Source of the DNA: Xenopus tropicalis
Lineage: Eukaryota > Chordata > Amphibia > Anura > Pipidae
Length of the DNA: 64,000 bases
Direction: 5' to 3'
NCBI RefSeq assembly: GCF_000004195.4
Contig: NC_030684.2
Span: 66,213,892-66,277,891, forward strand
A model generated the notes under the pieces. The model saw only the letters and a program-made list of their open reading frames with translations. It did no database searches and was not told where the DNA came from. Position numbers and translations under genes: made by a program. Shown in pieces: positions 47,330 to 59,429 of this stretch. How positions within the stretch are numbered: the first letter of the stretch is position 1; each line of letters begins with the position of its first letter.

Positions 47330-47513
47330 TAAAAAAAATTGAAAAACTCAAATTGAAAAAAATTTAACATTAGCGGTTTTTAATTTTTTGTGCTTAATAA
47401 ATATAGAACATTCGAGTTTTTAAAACCATAATTTGAATTTGGGAGTTTTACGCAAAAAAATTGAATTGTGGATAAAAAATTCGAATTTGAACATTGATAA
47501 ATTAGCCCCTATG
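47330..47513 (+). mobile_element. Possible MITE remnant ending GATAAATTAGCCCC
   Basis: AT-rich stretch with repeated AATTTGAA/TTCGAATT blocks ending TTGATAAATTAGCCCC, resembling MITE right ends in the window. A similar left-type end begins at 63899 (GGGGGCATTTATCAAC) and runs off the window. Confidence 0.4.
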
Positions 47514-49174
47514 CGGCAGACCCCCACAATGTATACACATATATTTCTACTACTGCCTGTTTATGTGTGAATAAAGCTGCAAAAGGGTACGTTAACCCTA
47601 TTTTACTGCATCATATAAAAAAGTCTCAAAGTTTTTTTGAAGGACAGAGATAGAGTTTTATTTTTCGTAATTTATGTGGGTCAGTAAAGCTGTGGGGTAC
47701 TGTGTCATACACTGAAGGGTTGAGAGATAGTTGTCTATTGTAAACCAAGTTAACCATGGATTCATGTAAATAAGAAACAATTTATAACTGTCTGTGTCTG
47801 TTAAGTAACAAACATATCTATATAAGTAATTCTATTGATAAATGTGATCATTTAGCACAGATATTTGACCATATTCCATTCAGCCTGTCATACACAGATT
47901 ACATTGTGGGGGCACCTAGGGGTGCCAGATGGTAAAAATCATTATCCTTTATTTGTTTTTGTGATAGAGTTGATTATAATACTATATAATCATCATCATC
48001 GTAAGCCAAAAATTGTGGATTAAACTTGTCTGTTTTATAAGCCACAACAGAAAAATATATTTATTAAAATGTAAACAGATGTACATCCTTCTGCATTAGC
48101 CTTCATGGCATATGTACGTGTATTATGAAATTGGAGATTCAATCATGGTTTCATTTTGTTTATTCCTCTACATAAAATCTATGTTTCATTTAGATCTTTG
48201 GTCTTTTCCATAATACCCCTATCTAATTCAATTTAATTTTACAGGTCTGAGGCTGCAAACCATACTTTTTATTGTACCCTGCCCCTCACTTAGCTCTTGG
48301 GTCAAAATGGAGCTCCTGTCTCAGCCACAATTGCGTCAGACGCATCATTCTCTGTCTAATACAGTTACACTGGAATTATGGGCATGAAATTGCTCTTAGC
48401 CTGCTGCACTTGTGGTTGTAAAGGACCCAAAAGACATCTAGTTCATAGAAAATATATTTATTTTAGCAATTTTTATTACGGATAAAAATAGAAAGTATGC
48501 CTTGTTGAAGAAATGTATCCCATGTTTTGCTGTATTAATCTTTTATTTATAGGGATGGGGAATCAACTAATATGTTTCAATCAAGGTAGTCAGCAGGTAA
48601 CGGACATTGTTTTGGTTAATCAAACTTAAAGGGCAGGGTAGGAACATAGCAGGATATGGAAACATGCAAAAGCACTCTGGATCAGACGATTAGAACAATG
48701 ACGATATCACACATTTGCTGGAAAAAAGCAAAGATGTATCATACAACAGCAGCAATGCTTTTGGTGACTATCTGATAATATCAATAATAATCAGGTTTTA
48801 AGTATAGTGTATACATTTGCATAGACATATCATAAAAAGCCTCCCAAGCTTGTATACATGTTGGTATACAGTAAATGCACAACGCACCCCAAGTTTTGTC
48901 TAATCATGATATACTGGCTCCATGAAAGTAGAAAGATACTTAATCAAGTCACTTATACCTATAAGGAAACAGACAAAGAAGGCAGTAGGTCCTAGTGAAA
49001 TATTGCCTGCTTGTGGAAATGCATTAACCAACACGTGAAAATATAATCTTGTAAACCAGTAATAACAGCTAAGGGATCTCTTATCCAGAAACCAGATATC
49101 CAGAACAAAATCCAAAATACAGGAAAGACCATCTCCCAGAGTCTATTTTAATCAAAAAGTGCCTTGTACTTGAT

Positions 49175-50823
49175 GGTTACATAGTTACATAGTTACATAG
49201 TTACATAGGGTTGAAAAAAGACCAGTGTCCATCAAGTTCAACCCATCCAAGTAAACCCAGCACACCTAACCCTACCACCTACACTCACATACATAAACTA
49301 TAAATACAACCACTAGTACTAACTGTAGATATTAGTATAACAATAGCCTTGGATATTCTGATTGTTCAAGAACTCATCCAGGCCCCTCTTAAAGGCATTA
49401 ATAGAATCTGCCATTACCACATCTCTAGGAAGGGCATTCCCCCAACCTCACTGCCCTCACCGTGAAAAACCACCTACGCTGCTTCAAATGGAAGCTCCGT
49501 TCCTCTAATCTAAAGGGGTGACCTCTGGTGCGTTGATTGTTTTTATGGGAAAAAAGAACATCCCCCATCTGCCTATAATCCCCTTTAATGTACTTGTACA
49601 GAGTAATCATGTCCCCTCGCAAGTGCCTCTTTTCCAGAGAAAACAACCCCAACCTCGACAGTCTCACCTCATAGTTTAAATCTTCCATCCCCTTTACCAG
49701 TTTAGTTGCACGTCTCTGCACTCTCTCCAGTTTATTAATATCCCTCTTAAGGACTGGAGCCCAAAACTGCACTGCATACTCAAGGTGAGGCCTTACCAGG
49801 GACCTATAAAGGGGCAAAATGATGTTCTCATCCCTTGAGTCAATGCCCTTTTTTATACAAGACAGCACTTTATTTGCTTTAGTAGCCACAGAATGACACT
49901 GCCTGGAATTAGACAACTTGTTATCAACAAAAACCCCTAGATCCTTCTCCATTAAGGATACCCCCAACACACTACCATTCAGTAGATAGTTCGCGTTTAT
50001 ATTATTTCTACCAAAATGCATAACTTTGCACTTATCAACATTGAACCTCATTTTCCAGTTTGCTGCCCAGTTTTCTAATTTTGTCAAATCGCTCTGCAAA
50101 GCGGCCTGCATGGAACTTATAGTTTTGCACAATTTTGTGTCATCAGCAAAAATAGAAACAGTACTCTCTATGCCCTCCTCCAGGTCATTAATAAACAAGT
50201 TAAAAAGCAAAGGACCAAGGACTGACCCCTGCGGTACTCCACTAACCACACTGGCCCAATTAGAAAATGTTCCCTTTACCACCACTCTTTGTACTCTATC
50301 CTTCAGCCAGTTCTCTATCCAATTACAAATATTATGTTCTAGGCCAATATTCCTTAATTTGATCATTAACCTTCTGTGAGGTACTGTATCAAACGCTTTA
50401 GCAAAGTCCAAGTAGATGACATCAACTGCCATTCCAGCATCGAGGTTCCTACTCACCTCCTCATAAAAGGCGACTAAATTAGTCTGGCAAGATCTGTTAC
50501 ACATAAAACCATGCTGGCACAAACTAATAGTATTGTGAACTGCAATGTATTCAAGTACCCTATCCCTTATTACCCCTTCCAAAATTTTTCTTACTACTGA
50601 TGTCAGACTAACAGGCCTATAGTTTTCAGGCTGAGAATGGGATCCCTTTTTAAATAACGGCACCACATTAGCAATCCGCCCGTCTCTCGGCACCATGCCA
50701 GACCTCAATGAATCCTGAAAAATTAAGTGAAGAGGTTTGGCAATCACAGCGCTCAGCTCATTTAATACCCTGGGATGAATCCCATCCGGCCTTGGACCTT
50801 TGTTTACCTTTACATGTTCAAGT
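49175..50823 (-). mobile_element. 5'-truncated CR1 copy, same family
   Basis: Reverse-strand copy of the CR1 at 8834, starting within ORF2 just upstream of the VNKGPGPDG block and ending in four TATGTAAC octamers. Protein differences in the shared part are few (roughly 18 in 440 residues by eye). It inserted into a TA-flanked MITE whose halves remain on both sides (49066-49174 and 50824-50955). Confidence 0.92.
49425..50820 (-). pseudogene. CR1 ORF2 fragment (reverse transcriptase), frameshifted at the 3' end
   Basis: The frame is open from the truncation near 50820 through the RT core. LDFAKAFD, SGVPQGSVLGPLL and FADD are present, so the RT motifs themselves are not destroyed. The endonuclease is missing because of 5' truncation. 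Two residues are deleted relative to the full copy (SSMQAALQ against SSMQDAAALQ), and an extra G in the GTTGGGGGAATG region shifts the frame after FTVRAVRL, removing the normal C-terminus. Dead on arrival by truncation; no function expected. Confidence 0.9.
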
Positions 50824-50974
50824 AACTTTGTTGTAAAAAATCTACTGGCTTTATATCATGTTAAAATGATTTTTAGCAGACTTCAGGTATGGTGATCCAA
50901 ATGAGATCCCTTGTCCACAGGTCCCAAGCCTCCCACATAACAGATACTATACCTGTAGATAAAAACATTATAAC

Positions 50975-51142
50975 CAGTGATGGGTGAAATTTTTCAGCAG
51001 GTGTGGATTCGCGGTGAATTTCGTGTTTTGCCATTGGCGGATTGTTTTGCAAACAATTTGTTGCAAATTTTTTCGCCAGTTTCTTTTAAAAGATTTGTAA
51101 ATTTTTCACTGAAGCGAAACGGGACGGATTTGCTTGTCACTA
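50975..51142 (+). mobile_element. hAT-like MITE with near-perfect 8-bp duplication
   Basis: CAGTGATGGGTGAAATTTTT...GCTTGTCACTA flanked by ATTATAAC and ATTATTAC (one mismatch). It sits just right of the TA-flanked MITE half at 50824-50955. Confidence 0.82.
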
Positions 51143-51150
51143 ATTATTAC

Positions 51151-53439
51151 CCTATAAAAAAATAAACCAAAGAAAAGTAATTACTCATTGATGGACACTC
51201 ACAGTTCACACAAACACAGCTAATGTACAGACCAAAAGTTCAGAATTCCAGAATCCTAACCCCTTGTTTCCAGACATTTTTTACATTGTAGCTATATCCC
51301 GCCAATCTTAAAAATTGGTTTGAGGTCACCATAAATGTCATAATCTAGGCTGAATATGGTACCTTCGTACTCAGGTCACTAAGATTTAAGATTTGTAACT
51401 TTGCAACGTTCAGAAATTACATTCAAAAGGGAGACTCCGCATTTAAATCTTTAAACAAAAGTATTTCACACTTTTTGGCACATAATTAAATACGCTGTCC
51501 CTTATATTTCACTTATATTTCATTCTAGGGCCCCTTACTTGCAAATGTGATGTATGGGTCCTATATAAAATGACTGAAAAGTTCACAAGCTAATGTAATA
51601 AATGAACAAAGGCTCATTTATGAAACTGAGATACCGGCCCATGATTTTTGCGCTTTCCAACTTGCTCTAGTTTCCTTTCTTTTTATATATGGTAACTATA
51701 TAAATAAGGGACAGCAGGAGTGCTTCACTTGGGTGACCCCTTGAATGCCCCTAGCCTGTTATTTAGAACTTGAAATCTTGAAAGGTGTGAGGATACCAGG
51801 CGGATGCCAGGCACTGGGGATCCCTGAATTTATTGCTAGCAGAACATGATAGCATTGCTTGGGAGCAGAGCACAACCAGGCACTGACTGGCCCACCAGTA
51901 AACCAGGAGAAGTCCTGATGGGCCCTAGCCCTAAAGGCCCCACAATACCTGGCCCACTGGGCAGGCATTTGCACATTAATTTACAATATACCATCTAATC
52001 TCGTCTTGTGCTCATGTGTAGAATTCTTGTCTCTTTAGACATTACAAAGCACTTAGACTTCCCAAGCAACCACCACACATCTATCTGCCTCCTAATATGA
52101 TAGTAATGTGCCTGTACCCAAAATGTAATCTATCATCCAGTGTATTTGCATTCATTTATGCCAGTATGGTCATAAGCTTCTGTTAATTGTCTCAAACACT
52201 AAACAGGCTATCTAGTGCCCAGCCCAAGTATTTGCATGGCAAAGATAGCTCAAAAGGCACTTGAATCTATTATTTGTCTTTATATTTTTATCCACTGACA
52301 GCCAAATAGATCCAAGCTGTTTGGAATCCAAAAGCAGGACAGCCACAACATGAATATGAAAATACAAATTACAGATGGCAAGGAAATGAGAATGCTTAGC
52401 AAGAAAGCAGGGAGTGCATGAGTGATCTATCTGTGCTGCAGTACAGCCAGGTGTACAACAATAGCGCAACCCTTCTGGAAATAGGGCAGTAAGACCCAGC
52501 AGCTTGGCAAGGAAGATTGTGGAGGACACCACTGAGCATGTACAGGCCAACATCGACCTATAGTCATGGTAACAGATGGATGCCGTTTGTGACAATTGCA
52601 GGCTGCATAGATGGATCTGAGCATTACTCTGCTGGTGAAAATGTTCCAATGCAGAAAATGGCTGGTATACCATAAGTCTAAAAATGGTAGAATGCTACAT
52701 GGTTTAGGTTATAATATCATTTTTGTTCTGCAGTGAAATTTGAAGGACAAAGAGATAAAAAGTAAATACATATTTTATTCATTTAGTATGTATTCATTAG
52801 CTAGTAATATTCCCTTAGTAATTCAGTAGATTTAATAATAAGGCGTGTATGTCTTTCACCGTATTTTTGCTGATTTTGTAATAATGCAAAAATATACGGG
52901 TGAAATAATAATGGTAGAAGAGTAATTTTTAAAAAATTCCCTCTGTCAAAATAACATTTATCTGATGCTGTATGTTGGGTTATGATTTTTCCCCAGCGTT
53001 TTTCCCTTCATTGCATTTCTGGCTTAAAAATCCATTAACAGGTCTGCCATGACTGATATTCCTACGAGGACATCAAGCAGGCTTGTCATTTTGATTGACT
53101 CACATATGATAAGCAAGGGCTTTAGGCCTATTAGGTTAACACGTTCTTGACAACAGATTTAAGTCCAAAATCAGTGTAGATATGTATAGAATAACTAAGA
53201 GTCAAGAAGTGAAAATGCTGACTGCCAATATAAACTTTTAAGAAATGGGTAATTGCATGAATAAACTATCGACAGGCTTAAATTCAGATTTAGCCAACAT
53301 ACATTGAAAATCCTTATATGTTATATATTAACTCGTGTAAAAAGCAGTATAGCGTAAAATTGTCATGATTTAGAGCTGATTGTAGATTAAATAAAGATAT
53401 TTTTAATGTGTGCATTTTAATTATTAAAATGAAATTCAT
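51151..53439. other. No supported gene
   Basis: Includes a 153-residue open frame on the - strand (52212-52673), cysteine- and histidine-rich, without a domain I recognise and without splice or promoter support. Confidence 0.5.
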
Positions 53440-54241
53440 TGTCAAGAACACGCTACTCCGAGACGCGTCTGACACCGGGACAGGAAAATAAGGGGTTACA
53501 CTCAGTCACCTTTCACACAGGTTAGACTCACATCAAAAACCCCCAAACACACCACCTCCCCAAATAACTATTTGCTGCCACCATCTATCATTAACAGGCG
53601 ATAGAAACCTAACTACACAAATATATTACACACAAACTTTCCTACTGCAGTGAGGGATAGTTCTACTACTTCCACACACACCAGCAGCCAAGGTTAATTT
53701 ACATACCCACTTTCCTGCTGACAGTCCACTAGTTATTTAGTAGTTACACAGAACTGCCCCCCCCCCCACTCAACAAACATACAGCCCAGCAGTTACAGCA
53801 CTTAAGCCTGAGCAGTCATACAAGGTACGTGGAGATCGTTATAGAGCCAAAGGACAGAACTTATTAAATTTTATATTTAATATTACAAGGGTAAACAGTG
53901 CATTTTAAAAAGATGTTACAAAAAGAGACACACATATACAAAACAGTAAATAAAATGGAATAAAAAACACAGAGAAAACCCTATGTACGTTACCGAGTTA
54001 TCTTGTGTTTTCTGAGGCAGCAGGTGGAAAATCCTGAGCCCATCCCCCAACATAAGTTGAGGCTTCCAGAATGAGCTCCCAGTACCTGGGTCTGTGCCCC
54101 TTATATCCCCCTACTGGGCTCCTCCCTCATTACCGTACGCATGAGGAGGGAGTGCCCAGGGGCTTGTCACATGACCCCCCCCCCCCCGTAGAGCTGTACC
54201 TCTCAAGAGTTACCGGGCTCCTAAGCATACAGACTGTAACA
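53440..54241 (-). repeat. 3' LTR of the gypsy-type element
   Basis: On the - strand it begins TGTTACAGTCTGTATGC and ends CGTGTTCTTGACA, with TG...CA termini (802 bp). A TATA-like GATATAAGGGG lies at about 54098-54108 (-). A C-run interrupts it at 53757-53767 and 54175-54187. Confidence 0.7.
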
Positions 54242-54254
54242 CTATCCCTCCTAA
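54242..54254 (-). other. Polypurine tract next to the LTR
   Basis: On the - strand TTAGGAGGGATAG directly precedes the LTR start TGTTACAG, as expected for the plus-strand primer of reverse transcription. Confidence 0.6.
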
Positions 54255-54957
54255 CTGGTGGGTATAGTAAGTCCCCGTTTGGTATCATTGGGAAGCATGC
54301 GGCCCCCTCATAAACCCTATGTGATTTATGAGGATGGGAACCCTAAAGCAGAGGAGATATGGATCCCTTTTTATAATACATATTTTTCTGATAGCTGCAC
54401 CCCCCCTGCTGTTCTAGGTCCACAACTGACTTCTTTGATCACAGATCAAAGAAATCAATAGCCCCAGGTTTCCCGCCCTCCAAATGGCTGGATTCGCATT
54501 GTCTGCTCCCTCTGCTAAATTTGTCACCTCCCGCAGTCCCTGGTTGTGTCTTTAGGGCGTATTTGTGAATTACCCCCTACTGGGAAGGGTTTCCCTCAAA
54601 TGTGGATTCCAACCAGACTTTTCTAAATTAAAAATTTAACCCTTTACATGTTGAGCCTTACTGCTACAACATGACATTCGTGATGACAAAAAATTTGTAT
54701 TGGGTCATTGTCAGATGGGAACAAACCCGAAAAAGAGGCTGCATTAGGTGTCAAATAGAATAAATAAGGTGGGTCTTCCTGCATGCTAATGAAACACATA
54801 CATTTTTACATACTGTTAATGGTTTCAACTCATTTCATTGACATTTATTTGGCTAGGGAAGACAGAACATCAGGTAGAGCAGAAAAAACAGTTCCAGAAG
54901 TGAGACAATTGGAACCAAAGAAAAAAGTAATCTTCCGTGAGTAATCTTCCGTTCCAA

Positions 54958-55755
54958 TCAATTACTAGGTTGTGCCTCCAAAGCCAGGTTAAGTTGAGGA
55001 TAACAAAAAAAGAGGTGATGAGACTTCATCAAAGGACAATTTCTCAGAGGTTTGTTCAATAACAGGCCCTGAACAAATGGGTAAACCATCTCTGACGACC
55101 ACTGTAGAAACCTTCTTACAAAGTGGGAAGGTGTGCTTCTTAGAGAGACCATTATCAAGGTAACAACCACTGGCACCGTAAGTCAATGATTGCTGGAAGC
55201 TCCAGAGTCTGGTCTTCCCACTGGAAAGTAAGACATATGGTCAGAATCAGAGCAAAGCATGGCACTGTGGGAAAAGTCCTTATCCAAGGAGAATGTACGA
55301 GTAGGGCTGTTGCATAACAAATGTTCAGCCAAGTCACAGTAAAGACATAAATTCAGTCTTCTGTGACAAAGATGCTTCTCAGGTGATAGAGAAGATTTAA
55401 TGGCACCCAGCTGCATAGGTTCAGGGTTAGAGGACAGAGGATTCAGGAACACTGAATAGGCAGAGGGAGTAACCCAAGCTAGGGAAGATTGACTGGATCT
55501 CTTGGACCTCTCTTGCAGGCAACAATCCAACTGAATAGGGTGAAGAATGTGCTCATTCAAAGTATCTGGAACACCGACACGGGCAATTTCATCTTTAAGA
55601 TTTTCATTTAAGCCTGAGCGATACTTGCAAAAGAGAATGAAGGGCAGACTCAGCAGATGCAGCTCGATGAGGACCTTCATACACACATGATTCACATCCT
55701 GTACTAATTCTATGGGGGCTTGTTTGGGGAAAGCCATTAGATCTTTCATTCCCAT
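54958..55755 (-). pseudogene. Gag-protease remnant, Ty3/gypsy type
   Basis: The - strand frame of 190 residues ends in a protein resembling the C-terminal half of gypsy/sushi-type Gag. A segment with PEPMQLGAIK and a CCHC-like knuckle (CLYCDLAEHLLC, two residues short of the usual spacing) is followed by a protease start (PDSGASSN). The protease continues in other frames (GPVIEQTSEKLSFDE, SSPLF), so at least two frameshifts are present. It is not functional. Host domesticated Gag genes have intact frames, which argues against domestication here. Confidence 0.65.
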
Positions 55756-55959
55756 TTACACTGTGCAAATTCTTTTGAAATAATGACGCTGCTACCCTAG
55801 CATTTAACAGCCTCCCTTATCTGTGGCAATATATTTGGCATCTGTCTTTTTCCTGAATCCATCACAGAGCCCTTAACTGACAGCTTCCTATCTTTCTCAT
55901 TGCTGGATATAAATAAAAAAAACAAACATAGAAAAGGTAAAAATGTTAATGCTCTATAT

Positions 55960-56040
55960 TTCAGAAATGACAAAGGGCCCACTGAGGTTAGGGCCCACAG
56001 GAAAAATCCAGGTCTCCCGGCAAGCCAGTCCGACACTGGC
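55960..56040. repeat. Repeat block with GGGCCCACTGAGG and CCAGTCCGACACTGG
   Basis: A similar theme (GGCCCACCAGTAAACC, GGGCCC) occurs at 51885-51960, and another in the LTR (56735-56765, CCCCCCAGTCTGACCCTG). They look like pieces of one dispersed repeat. Confidence 0.35.
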
Positions 56041-56497
56041 TCCCACTAATTATTATTTCTGTAAAACCAATTAGTTATAAACACTGCTGACATAAAAAGC
56101 CCTTTGTACAATGCTACTTTTAGTGGCCACCTGCGATATAGACATTTTCTGCACTGCTCAAGCACCAAGAATCTTTTTTGCACACATTCTTATTATTTAT
56201 TTTGTTATATAGTGCAGTGAGCTGGAAATCATCCTGACATCACACTGAGAAAATAAATAACACACATGCTAATCATCCTTTATTCCAGCTCTATGAATAT
56301 TCATTGTTAATTGAAAATTTCACCCAAAATGAGAAATGGTCCAGTAATATAGCTATTATGAAAAGAGCTGTATTGCTAATGGTATATAAATAACAATTGC
56401 AAAATCAGTGGCATCATATATGTAGGGATCCCCAGATTTGGGCCCCTTAGGTGGGTTCCCATTGCTACAAGGGAGTTTCCCTGCAAGTTAACAGCAA

Positions 56498-56511
56498 CCA
56501 CTAGATGGCGC
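56498..56511 (+). promoter_or_regulatory. CTCF-like motif in the LTR (forward)
   Basis: CCACTAGATGGCGC is a near-perfect match to the vertebrate CTCF core motif. Binding is not shown. Confidence 0.5.
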
Positions 56512-56520
56512 TGTGCTAAA

Positions 56521-56533
56521 AGTATAAAAGGGG
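56521..56533 (+). promoter_or_regulatory. LTR TATA box
   Basis: GTATAAAAGGGG is a strong TATA match, placed 10-12 bp downstream of the CTCF-like motif at 56498. Confidence 0.6.
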
Positions 56534-56878
56534 ATGACTCCCATGTTCAGCAGGTTTTAGTCCTGGGACCTCCCCTCTGTTTCAACAGCTTGTGCATGAT
56601 CTTGGTAATAGGTCGCGCTCGGAGGAGGACGTTGGGTGGGGGGCCCTGCAAGGGGGGTTAGGGGGGCCCCTGCGGGAGCGGGTTAGGGGACGCGCCTGGC
56701 TGGGGGCACCTGCAGGGCCCCTGGGACAGGAGCCCCGGTGGGCCCTTCACCCCCCAGTCTGACCCTGCAGGCAGGATATTTAGACGGGCAGAGATCTCCC
56801 CATCAGGTGGCTGGAGTCTAGGGCATGTAGTGGCTAGTTAGGTGACTATTCCGGTAGATTCCTAATCAAGGGTACTTA

Positions 56879-57036
56879 GGCGAGAGTACCGGGGTGAGTC
56901 CTTGTGGAGGGTCAGCTTGGCGTGAGTACCGGGGAGAGCCCTAAGAGAGGGTCTTCTGGCGAGAGTACCGGGGGGAGCTCCTAGATAGGATCACTTGGCG
57001 GGAGTACCGTGGGTTGCCCTTTGAGAGAGGTTCTCT
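56879..57036 (+). repeat. Four tandem ~39-40-bp repeats inside the LTR
   Basis: GGCGAGAGTACCGGGG-type units start at 56879, 56919, 56958 and 56997 (periods 40, 39 and 39). A more diverged unit may precede them (56840-56878). Confidence 0.8.
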
Positions 57037-57758
57037 AAGAGAGTAGTTAAAGTGTTACTGTAACTGTTCATGCACTGTACACTGGAAGTCCTGTCTGCAC
57101 TTAATAAAGCAACTTTCTGGTTCATCATCATAACTGGTGTCTTGGCTGTTCATATACAGAGGATCCTCAACTGCCTGGTAAGCAGCTACCCCAAGGGAGG
57201 GGCAAGGCACCGGGAGTTGCAGGGAGTCCCTGTCCAAGGAGGACATTACAGAGTTTCCCAGGGAGGGAAGTTATAGTTCCACCTATACCTACCCTGGGTG
57301 GAAGCACGCCATTCAGTAATATTGTACCTGTTCCCCCATAGTAAGTGGGGGCTCAAGGCTCCTGTAGCGCCAAAAGTAAGCCATTGGAGGCACAAGTAGC
57401 AGCACCGTGTCAAAAGTGGGCTACATATATAAAATATTTATCACACTCTAGATTTATAATTCTTACAAGACAGCAGTTTTGAACTATTGTTCAAAGAACA
57501 GTAGAGTACACAAAAGTCTTTTCTTTTCAGGAGATTTTACTAACTGCAGAAAACAGATTTTAGAGAAAAAAAAAAATCAGGTATGAAACAATGCAGATGG
57601 CATTTCAAATTGTGTTATAAAATAAATGAAACGCCATACACAGAGGTCCATGAGCCCCATAGGAAAGCACCAAATGGCCTATGGGGCTGCAGGCTGCTGG
57701 GTCATTTTCATTCTGCCTTTAGCAGCTGTAGGAATCACCTTAGTGAATTAAGCCCTAT

Positions 57759-58843
57759 AGGGTTGGTTCACTAAGGTGTGTTAAAACGAGCGCTATTTAT
57801 AGTATGTGTTAAAAATTTTATCACGTCTTATTTTTCGCGTCTTAAAGGAACAGTAACACAAAAAAATGAAAGCGCTTTAAAGTAATAAAACTATAATGCA
57901 CTGTTGCCCTGCACTGGTAAAACTGGTGTGTTTGCTACAGTAACACTACTATAATTTATATAATAAGCTGCTGTGTAGCCATGGGGGCAGCCATTCAAGC
58001 TGGAAAAAAGGAGAAAAGGCACAGGTTACATAGCAGATAACAGATAAGCTCTGTAGAATACAATAGTGTTTTATCTGTTATCTGCTATGTGCCTGTGCCT
58101 TTTCTCCTTTGAATGGCTGCCTCCATGGCTGCATAGCAGCTTATTTATATAAATTATAGTAGACTTTCTAAAGTAAACACACAACTTTTACCAGTGCAGG
58201 GCAGCAGCACATTATATTTTAGTTACTTTTATACACTTTCATTTTTTGGTGTTACTGTTCCTTTAATGCACGATTCACTAAAAGGATACTTGCGTTAATT
58301 TAGATGCAATGCTGTTTGCGTTATTTTGTGCGGTATTTGACGCAACGCGTGCGAATTAATGCAGCGCGCACAAACTGTCGCCGCATGCAAAAAACCGCAC
58401 GCCATATTAGCCATACACGCCATTACTTTCTGAAAACTACTGTTCTGAAAATCACCATTTCCCTGCAAACTGGAGGCTGCATCACTCTAGCGCCAACACA
58501 GACTTGAATAAATCACCCTGCAAAGTCCATATTGTGTTGCCAAAAGCTCATGGACTGTACTTTTCTATAATTACTGCCTGCCCCAAGTAGGTGTTAATTT
58601 TCACACAGACTAATGCGATATTTAGTGCATCTAAGTGTTTGTGAATCATGCGTTAGTGTTATTTCTGTGCGAGAATTAATGCAATGCGTTACAATTAACA
58701 CATTCGGTTGCACTCTATGTAACGCATGCGATATGCGACTTAACGCATGCAATAATACTTTAGCGAATTGTGCTTTTTTCGCAACAATTTTAACGCAAAA
58801 AAGCATGGGATAACGCTTATCGCACTTTAGTGAATCAACCCTT
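57759..58843 (+). mobile_element. MITE with GGTTGGTTCACTAA ends, interrupted by the T2 MITE
   Basis: GGGTTGGTTCACTAAGG at the left and CTTTAGTGAATCAACCC at the right are inverted repeats. The halves are separated by the T2 MITE at 57842-58266. The interior is rich in GCG/CGC and repeats TAACGCATGCG-like words. Confidence 0.75.
57842..58266 (+). mobile_element. T2-type palindromic MITE flanked by TTAA
   Basis: TTAAAGGAACAGTAACAC at the left and GTTACTGTTCCTTTAA at the right, with TTAA at both ends. The arms stay complementary almost to the centre (CTGCTATGT, CAGATAACAGATAA and so on), so it is a near-perfect foldback. The TTAA duplication and TTAAAGG ends match what is described for the Xenopus T2 family of MITEs. 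Confidence 0.88.
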
Positions 58844-59429
58844 ATGTGTCATATTTATTTGATGCAGTTATCAAAGTTATCACTGTAAGTAATGAATGCC
58901 TCTGAAGTGAGCGTGCTATTTTTCATTACTATTTCTGTAACTTGTCAGTGAATAAATAATTTTTCCTCTATAAATAAAAACATATATATAGCACAGTGGT
59001 TTCACCTGATACAAACAAAGTAGCTGCATAAGGAAAATGTAATTATGTATAAGGGAATTATACAGTACCTGGAAACAGCTTTTCAAATGGGATCAAAAAT
59101 TGTGTGAATAAAAATCTGAGATGCATTGTGCACATTCTGGCATTCCTTTAAAAGGCACATTTCAAAATTTGCCCAACAACCCAGAAATAGGGAGGTGCTG
59201 GGTCTTGGCTGGTTTAATGAGCAAAAGGGTCTGTCACTGGATCATCAGTGTTACTTATAAAGGCAAATCACAAGCAGTAGTTAATACACTGAATCAAAGA
59301 GTATCCATTTATATATTGTAGTCTTTGTATTATTTTAGAGTCAAGAAGTGATTTATTTCCCGTCTGAGGCAGATTGGATTGGCTTCAGATGGATGATTTT
59401 GCCTTCCTCTGGATTAACTAGCAATTAGG

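Larger units (their letters stand above)
46198..49065. other. No gene seen
   Basis: Intergenic-like DNA holding the LINE tail at 47155 and the MITE remnant ending at 47513. Confidence 0.6.
49066..50955 (+). mobile_element. TA-flanked palindromic MITE split by a CR1 insertion
   Basis: Left half 49066-49174 (AAGGGATCTCTTATCC...CTTGTACTTGAT) and right half 50824-50955 (...CAGATACTATACCTG) correspond to the reverse complement of the MITE at 33101-33424. The CR1 copy lies between them. Confidence 0.75.
53440..55790 (-). mobile_element. Decayed Ty3/gypsy-type LTR retrotransposon
   Basis: Reading on the - strand: Gag and protease remnant (55755 to about 54960), a short non-coding stretch, a purine tract at 54242-54254, then a 3' LTR (54241-53440). 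The reverse transcriptase/integrase region is missing and no matching 5' LTR is visible, so most of the internal part was deleted. Confidence 0.7.
56421..57425 (+). repeat. Solo LTR with TGTAG...CTACA ends
   Basis: A 1,005-bp block, GC-richer than its surroundings, starting TGTAGGGATCCCC and ending AGTGGGCTACA. It is flanked by TATA on both sides (possible 4-bp duplication, but in AT-rich DNA). It has a TATA box (AGTATAAAAGGGG at about 56521), a polyadenylation signal AATAAA near 57102, and no adjoining internal retroviral sequence, so it is probably a solo LTR. The G-rich block 56640-56765 may be a nested repeat. Confidence 0.7.

Noticed and set aside
54071..54461. 80- and 67-residue + frames
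   Set aside because: They lie in the LTR and polypurine-tract region of the gypsy remnant, antisense to it.
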